From: a virus
DNA: 50,306 bases
IMG/VR virus record: IMGVR_UViG_3300046727_000310
Coordinates: 1-50,306 of that record
Reading direction: 5' to 3' (one strand)
A program made the translations under genes and the position numbers. Below are positions 47,971 through 50,306 of the stretch, piece after piece (the stretch's first letter is position 1; each line of letters opens with the position of its first letter). Under the pieces are notes generated by a model. That model was given only the letters and a program-made list of their open reading frames with translations. It was not told the DNA's origin and ran no database searches.

Positions 47971-48240
47971 TCACAACCTGAATAGTTGATGCCATTTGTC
48001 GCGGTGCTCATCCCCCGGCGCGGGCTCGACGCGTTCGTTCGAGCCCGCTGTGCCCCACGTCGCTAGATAACGGTCCAGCTCGGACGGCGGGATAACCAAA
48101 ACATTGTTGTAGGGAACCGCGCGGATTTCGCCGTTTCTGACCGCGTTGCGGATCCCGCTCGACGTCTGATCTACCTCGCGGGCGAACTGAGAGATCGTGT
48201 AGCCGGGCCGCCGGGGGGGCCGACGTTTGCGCGGTCGCAT
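47971..48240 (-). CDS. Small HTH protein
   Basis: 89 residues. A very basic start (MRPRKRRPPRRPGYTISQFA) is followed by a MerR/excisionase-type HTH (FAREVDQTSSGIRNAVRNGE and IRAVPYNNVLVIPPSELDRY). It lies between the terminase and the HTH gene at 47197. DNA binding is likely. Could be a small terminase subunit or a regulator. Confidence 0.65.
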   Translation of the reverse strand: MRPRKRRPPRRPGYTISQFAREVDQTSSGIRNAVRNGEIRAVPYNNVLVIPPSELDRYLATWGTAGSNERVEPAPGDEHRDKWHQLFRL

Positions 48241-48270
48241 TGCCGCCTCCTCGCTCAGTTAGCCGTTGAC

Positions 48271-49728
48271 TCAGGTCCACCCAGCCGCCGATACCTGCCG
48301 CTCAACGGGCCGCTTGCGTGGCACCAGTCGGCGGGCATATTCTTGCACAAGGTTCCTATTCTGGGCCACCAAACACACATATTGCAAGCAATCGACCACG
48401 TGCGAGTAGCCCTCGGCGTCGAACTTCTCCGGGATTGCCCGCAAGCTCCCTTCCCGGTGGCGCTTGAAACGATAGCCGCCGCTCATGGCGCGGACCAGCA
48501 TAGGGCAGCCGCGCCCGTTGATCACCAGCGATGGGCCGCCATTGGTTTGCCGCCCAAGCATAGTCTCCACAGCGCGCAACCGAGCGTCAATGTCGTTGGT
48601 GGGAGCCGGAAAAGCCGGCAAACCCATGCGCTTCAAGGCATCAAAGCTGGTTTCTTCCGCGATGGTTCCCTTGGCCACACCCGCCGGATCGCCAACAATC
48701 ATCACCTTCGCGCCGGCAAACTTGTTGCTGAACAGTCGTGGCCGTATTCTTTCCTCGACCTGCTTTTCCAGGCCGATATTGATTGCCGGAATTTCCTCGT
48801 GAACCAGCAGCCGCCCCTGATGATCGACCTGGCAGACCAGGCTCCAAGGATTGCGTCCGAAGTCTATCCCTACAAGGAGGCTGTAACCTGGTATGCAAAA
48901 AGTATCGTCCACCACGTGGAAAGAAGTCCGGAACGTCGCCTTGAACACCGCCTCCCCGCTGGGGTCATCGGCATATTCGGCATAGACGTAGCGCCGAACC
49001 CAAGGGTGGTCGGAGCCGTAAAGCTCGAGGAACCGCTCGTAATACCTGCGCCCCTGCGCCAGCCGGTCGGGATGGTTGATCGGTAGCTTCGACGTCTCCT
49101 CGGTCTGCAGCAAATGATTTAGATTTTCCGCGTTGGGCGCCATCCCGGACGGTTGGCGGAAAATCTGAAAGTCCGCCGGCGGATCAACCATCAACTTGTG
49201 CCAATCTGTCAGAAGCTGCGGCATGTTGGTGTCAGCAATTATTCCATAGAAGGTCGGTGAACCTCGGTTGCCGGAAGGATAGCGCCCGATGCGTCCGGAG
49301 ATTGGGGCAATCACATTAACATCGCACTCAATTGCTTCGCTGATCCAACACATCGTGAGCTGCATGCTGAGCAGTCGCGCCTGGTCTGCCGCATCTTCCA
49401 GCGGGATCAAAATCCACTCGCTCTTTACGTCGCCGAAGTCCAGGTAGAACGTGTTCTCGCTCACCTTAAATTCCCCAAGCCCCGCCAACCAGGTCACGCA
49501 ATCCTTGAGTACAGTATCTTTGAGCTGTCGAAGCGTCTGTCTCACTATAGCGACGCGAGAATACCGACACCCGTCCGGGGCCTTGGCTTGCGCCATGCAT
49601 CGGCGCAGCAGTTCTATGACGCAAGCGGTCGTCTTTCCACTGCCCACAGGGCCGGCGGCGATACGGCCGAAAGCGTTGGACTTCATGAACCGGGAGAGCG
49701 TCGGCGGCGCCATGTAGGTCAGGCTCAT
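48271..49728 (-). CDS. terL: Terminase large subunit
   Basis: 485 residues from ATG 49728 (the open frame reaches 49773 but overlaps the previous gene). Walker A GPVGSGKT at residues 26-33. A coupling/Walker B region around LTMCWISEAIE. The RNase H-like nuclease starts VGIDFGRNPWSL and continues VMIVGDPAGVAKGTI, both with acidic residues. The C-terminus is basic. This enzyme cuts and pumps DNA into the head. It overlaps the upstream gene by ATGA and is transcribed to the left. Confidence 0.88.
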   Translation of the reverse strand: MSLTYMAPPTLSRFMKSNAFGRIAAGPVGSGKTTACVIELLRRCMAQAKAPDGCRYSRVAIVRQTLRQLKDTVLKDCVTWLAGLGEFKVSENTFYLDFGDVKSEWILIPLEDAADQARLLSMQLTMCWISEAIECDVNVIAPISGRIGRYPSGNRGSPTFYGIIADTNMPQLLTDWHKLMVDPPADFQIFRQPSGMAPNAENLNHLLQTEETSKLPINHPDRLAQGRRYYERFLELYGSDHPWVRRYVYAEYADDPSGEAVFKATFRTSFHVVDDTFCIPGYSLLVGIDFGRNPWSLVCQVDHQGRLLVHEEIPAINIGLEKQVEERIRPRLFSNKFAGAKVMIVGDPAGVAKGTIAEETSFDALKRMGLPAFPAPTNDIDARLRAVETMLGRQTNGGPSLVINGRGCPMLVRAMSGGYRFKRHREGSLRAIPEKFDAEGYSHVVDCLQYVCLVAQNRNLVQEYARRLVPRKRPVERQVSAAGWT

Positions 49729-49928
49729 TGCATCGTTCCGTGAAACTGGAAACCTGCTGGCACGAAGAAACACGTTGCCTGGTCCAGTACCCAGCCTTCC
49801 GGTACTGCGCGGCCTTCGCCGACGACCTCATATAGCGGAATGCCGCCGATGGCTTTGATGGCCTCTACCCGGCGCATTTCATACGCCAGAATTTCAGCAA
49901 TCGCTTCGACAGTCAGGTCCAAGCTCAT
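49725..49928 (-). CDS. Small protein, 67 residues
   Basis: MSLDLTVEAIAEILAYEMRR, then GIPLYEVVGEGRAVPEGWVL. ATGA overlap with terL, and starts 4 bases inside the next upstream gene stop. Unknown. Likely packaging- or head-related by position. Confidence 0.6.
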   Translation of the reverse strand: MSLDLTVEAIAEILAYEMRRVEAIKAIGGIPLYEVVGEGRAVPEGWVLDQATCFFVPAGFQFHGTMQ

Positions 49929-50152
49929 TCCTTGCCGATGCCGGGGAACTTGGCCTTCACCTTGGCCCGCACCCTGGCCTTCTGCGCGCTCGAGCCGTGC
50001 TTACTGACCATCGCCAAGGCTAGCCTGGCGTGATTTTTGTCGGGCACCGGATAGCTGCCGCTGCCCTTACCCTGCGGGCCTTCGCCCTTGCCAGGTAGCG
50101 CGAACGAGCTCGAGGGCAGTTTCTTCCGATCGCCTGCGGTCAACTTGGCCAT
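49925..50152 (-). CDS. DUF6582-like small phage protein
   Basis: 75 residues: KLTAGDRKKLPSSSFALPGK, then GSYPVPDKNHARLALAMVSK and KARVRAKVKAKFPGIGKE. The pattern LTA.DRKKLP...FALP....YPI.D..HAR.AL..VS..G is common in phage head/tail operons. Role unknown. Coupled to the next gene. Confidence 0.7.
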   Translation of the reverse strand: MAKLTAGDRKKLPSSSFALPGKGEGPQGKGSGSYPVPDKNHARLALAMVSKHGSSAQKARVRAKVKAKFPGIGKE

Positions 50153-50306
50153 CTAGTCCTCCTCCTGCCTCGGGGTTTTCCGCGGCCGCCCGGGCCCGCG
50201 CTTCACCACCACCTCGGCGGCAGGCTCGGCGGCAATCAGGTCGATGTCCTTGGGGCCCATCCTCTCGATCGGCTTGTCGTACTTCTCGACCACCGGCTTG
50301 CCCTCG
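50153..50306 (-). CDS. C-terminal part of a protein with AT-hook-like end
   Basis: Frame enters from the right edge and ends at TAG (50155-50153). The last residues are KRGPGRPRKTPRQEED, containing GRP flanked by basic residues as in AT-hooks. The N-terminus is outside the window. Probably DNA-binding. Confidence 0.55.
   Translation of the reverse strand, partial: EGKPVVEKYDKPIERMGPKDIDLIAAEPAAEVVVKRGPGRPRKTPRQEED

Noticed and set aside
1-50306. CRISPR array
   Set aside because: No regularly spaced identical repeats of 24-40 bp. The repeats found are collagen codons, iterons, leaders and duplications.

Overview
The window reads as about 50 kb of a temperate, podovirus-like phage or prophage from an alphaproteobacterium, most likely a member of the Bradyrhizobium/Rhodopseudomonas group. 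The grounds are the high G+C content, the style of several small proteins (for example the one at 26962-27210) and the phage gene content. It holds a coat protein gene, an adaptor, tail fibres, large internal virion proteins, a tyrosine integrase, divergent repressors, a YqaJ-type nuclease and a terminase. Portal and lysis genes were not recognised and probably lie outside the window.

Layout. 1-26936 (+): virion genes. The coat gene is split by two group I introns, the first carrying a LAGLIDADG endonuclease. A free-standing GIY-YIG endonuclease follows, then head-tail and tail genes, three collagen-like fibres, a 1161-residue fibre with a duplicated SPRY-like module, and two large internal (ejection) proteins. 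The second of these has repeated peptides, a glycine-rich membrane segment and a possible ADP-ribosyltransferase-like domain. Two HNH endonucleases lie antisense in the gaps. 26962-34862 (-): a long leftward operon running from a repressor and a YqaJ-type nuclease with a putative annealing partner, through small genes and a secreted protein with a VPLPA-CTERM-like tail, to the integrase. 34863-34957: divergent control region. Four TTACC-N5-GGTAA operators control two nearly identical promoters. 34958-40633 (+): Cro-like protein, winged-helix protein, MT-A70 methyltransferase with a DUF3883-like partner, VRR-NUC nuclease and RepA-like ATPase. 40641-41315: iteron-like repeats and inverted repeats, a candidate origin. 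41316-47194 (+): small genes of unknown function. 47197-50306 (-): terminase region.

The most unusual part is 42436-46140. Nearly every small gene there is followed by a structured RNA and preceded by a stereotyped leader. Four of the RNAs are complete type II hammerhead ribozymes (42832-42883, 44298-44357, 44981-45037, 45852-45914). In two equivalent slots (43107-43163 and 43735-43792) there is another RNA, present in two copies with compensating base pairs, that I cannot assign to any known class. The leaders share a short hairpin with a UGGC loop followed by AGCGAGGACGAA just before the start codon. The simplest reading is an operon whose transcript cuts itself between genes and whose pieces carry a standard translation leader. 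The unassigned element is a candidate new self-cleaving or processing RNA.

All assignments come from reading the sequence. No database search or folding program was run.
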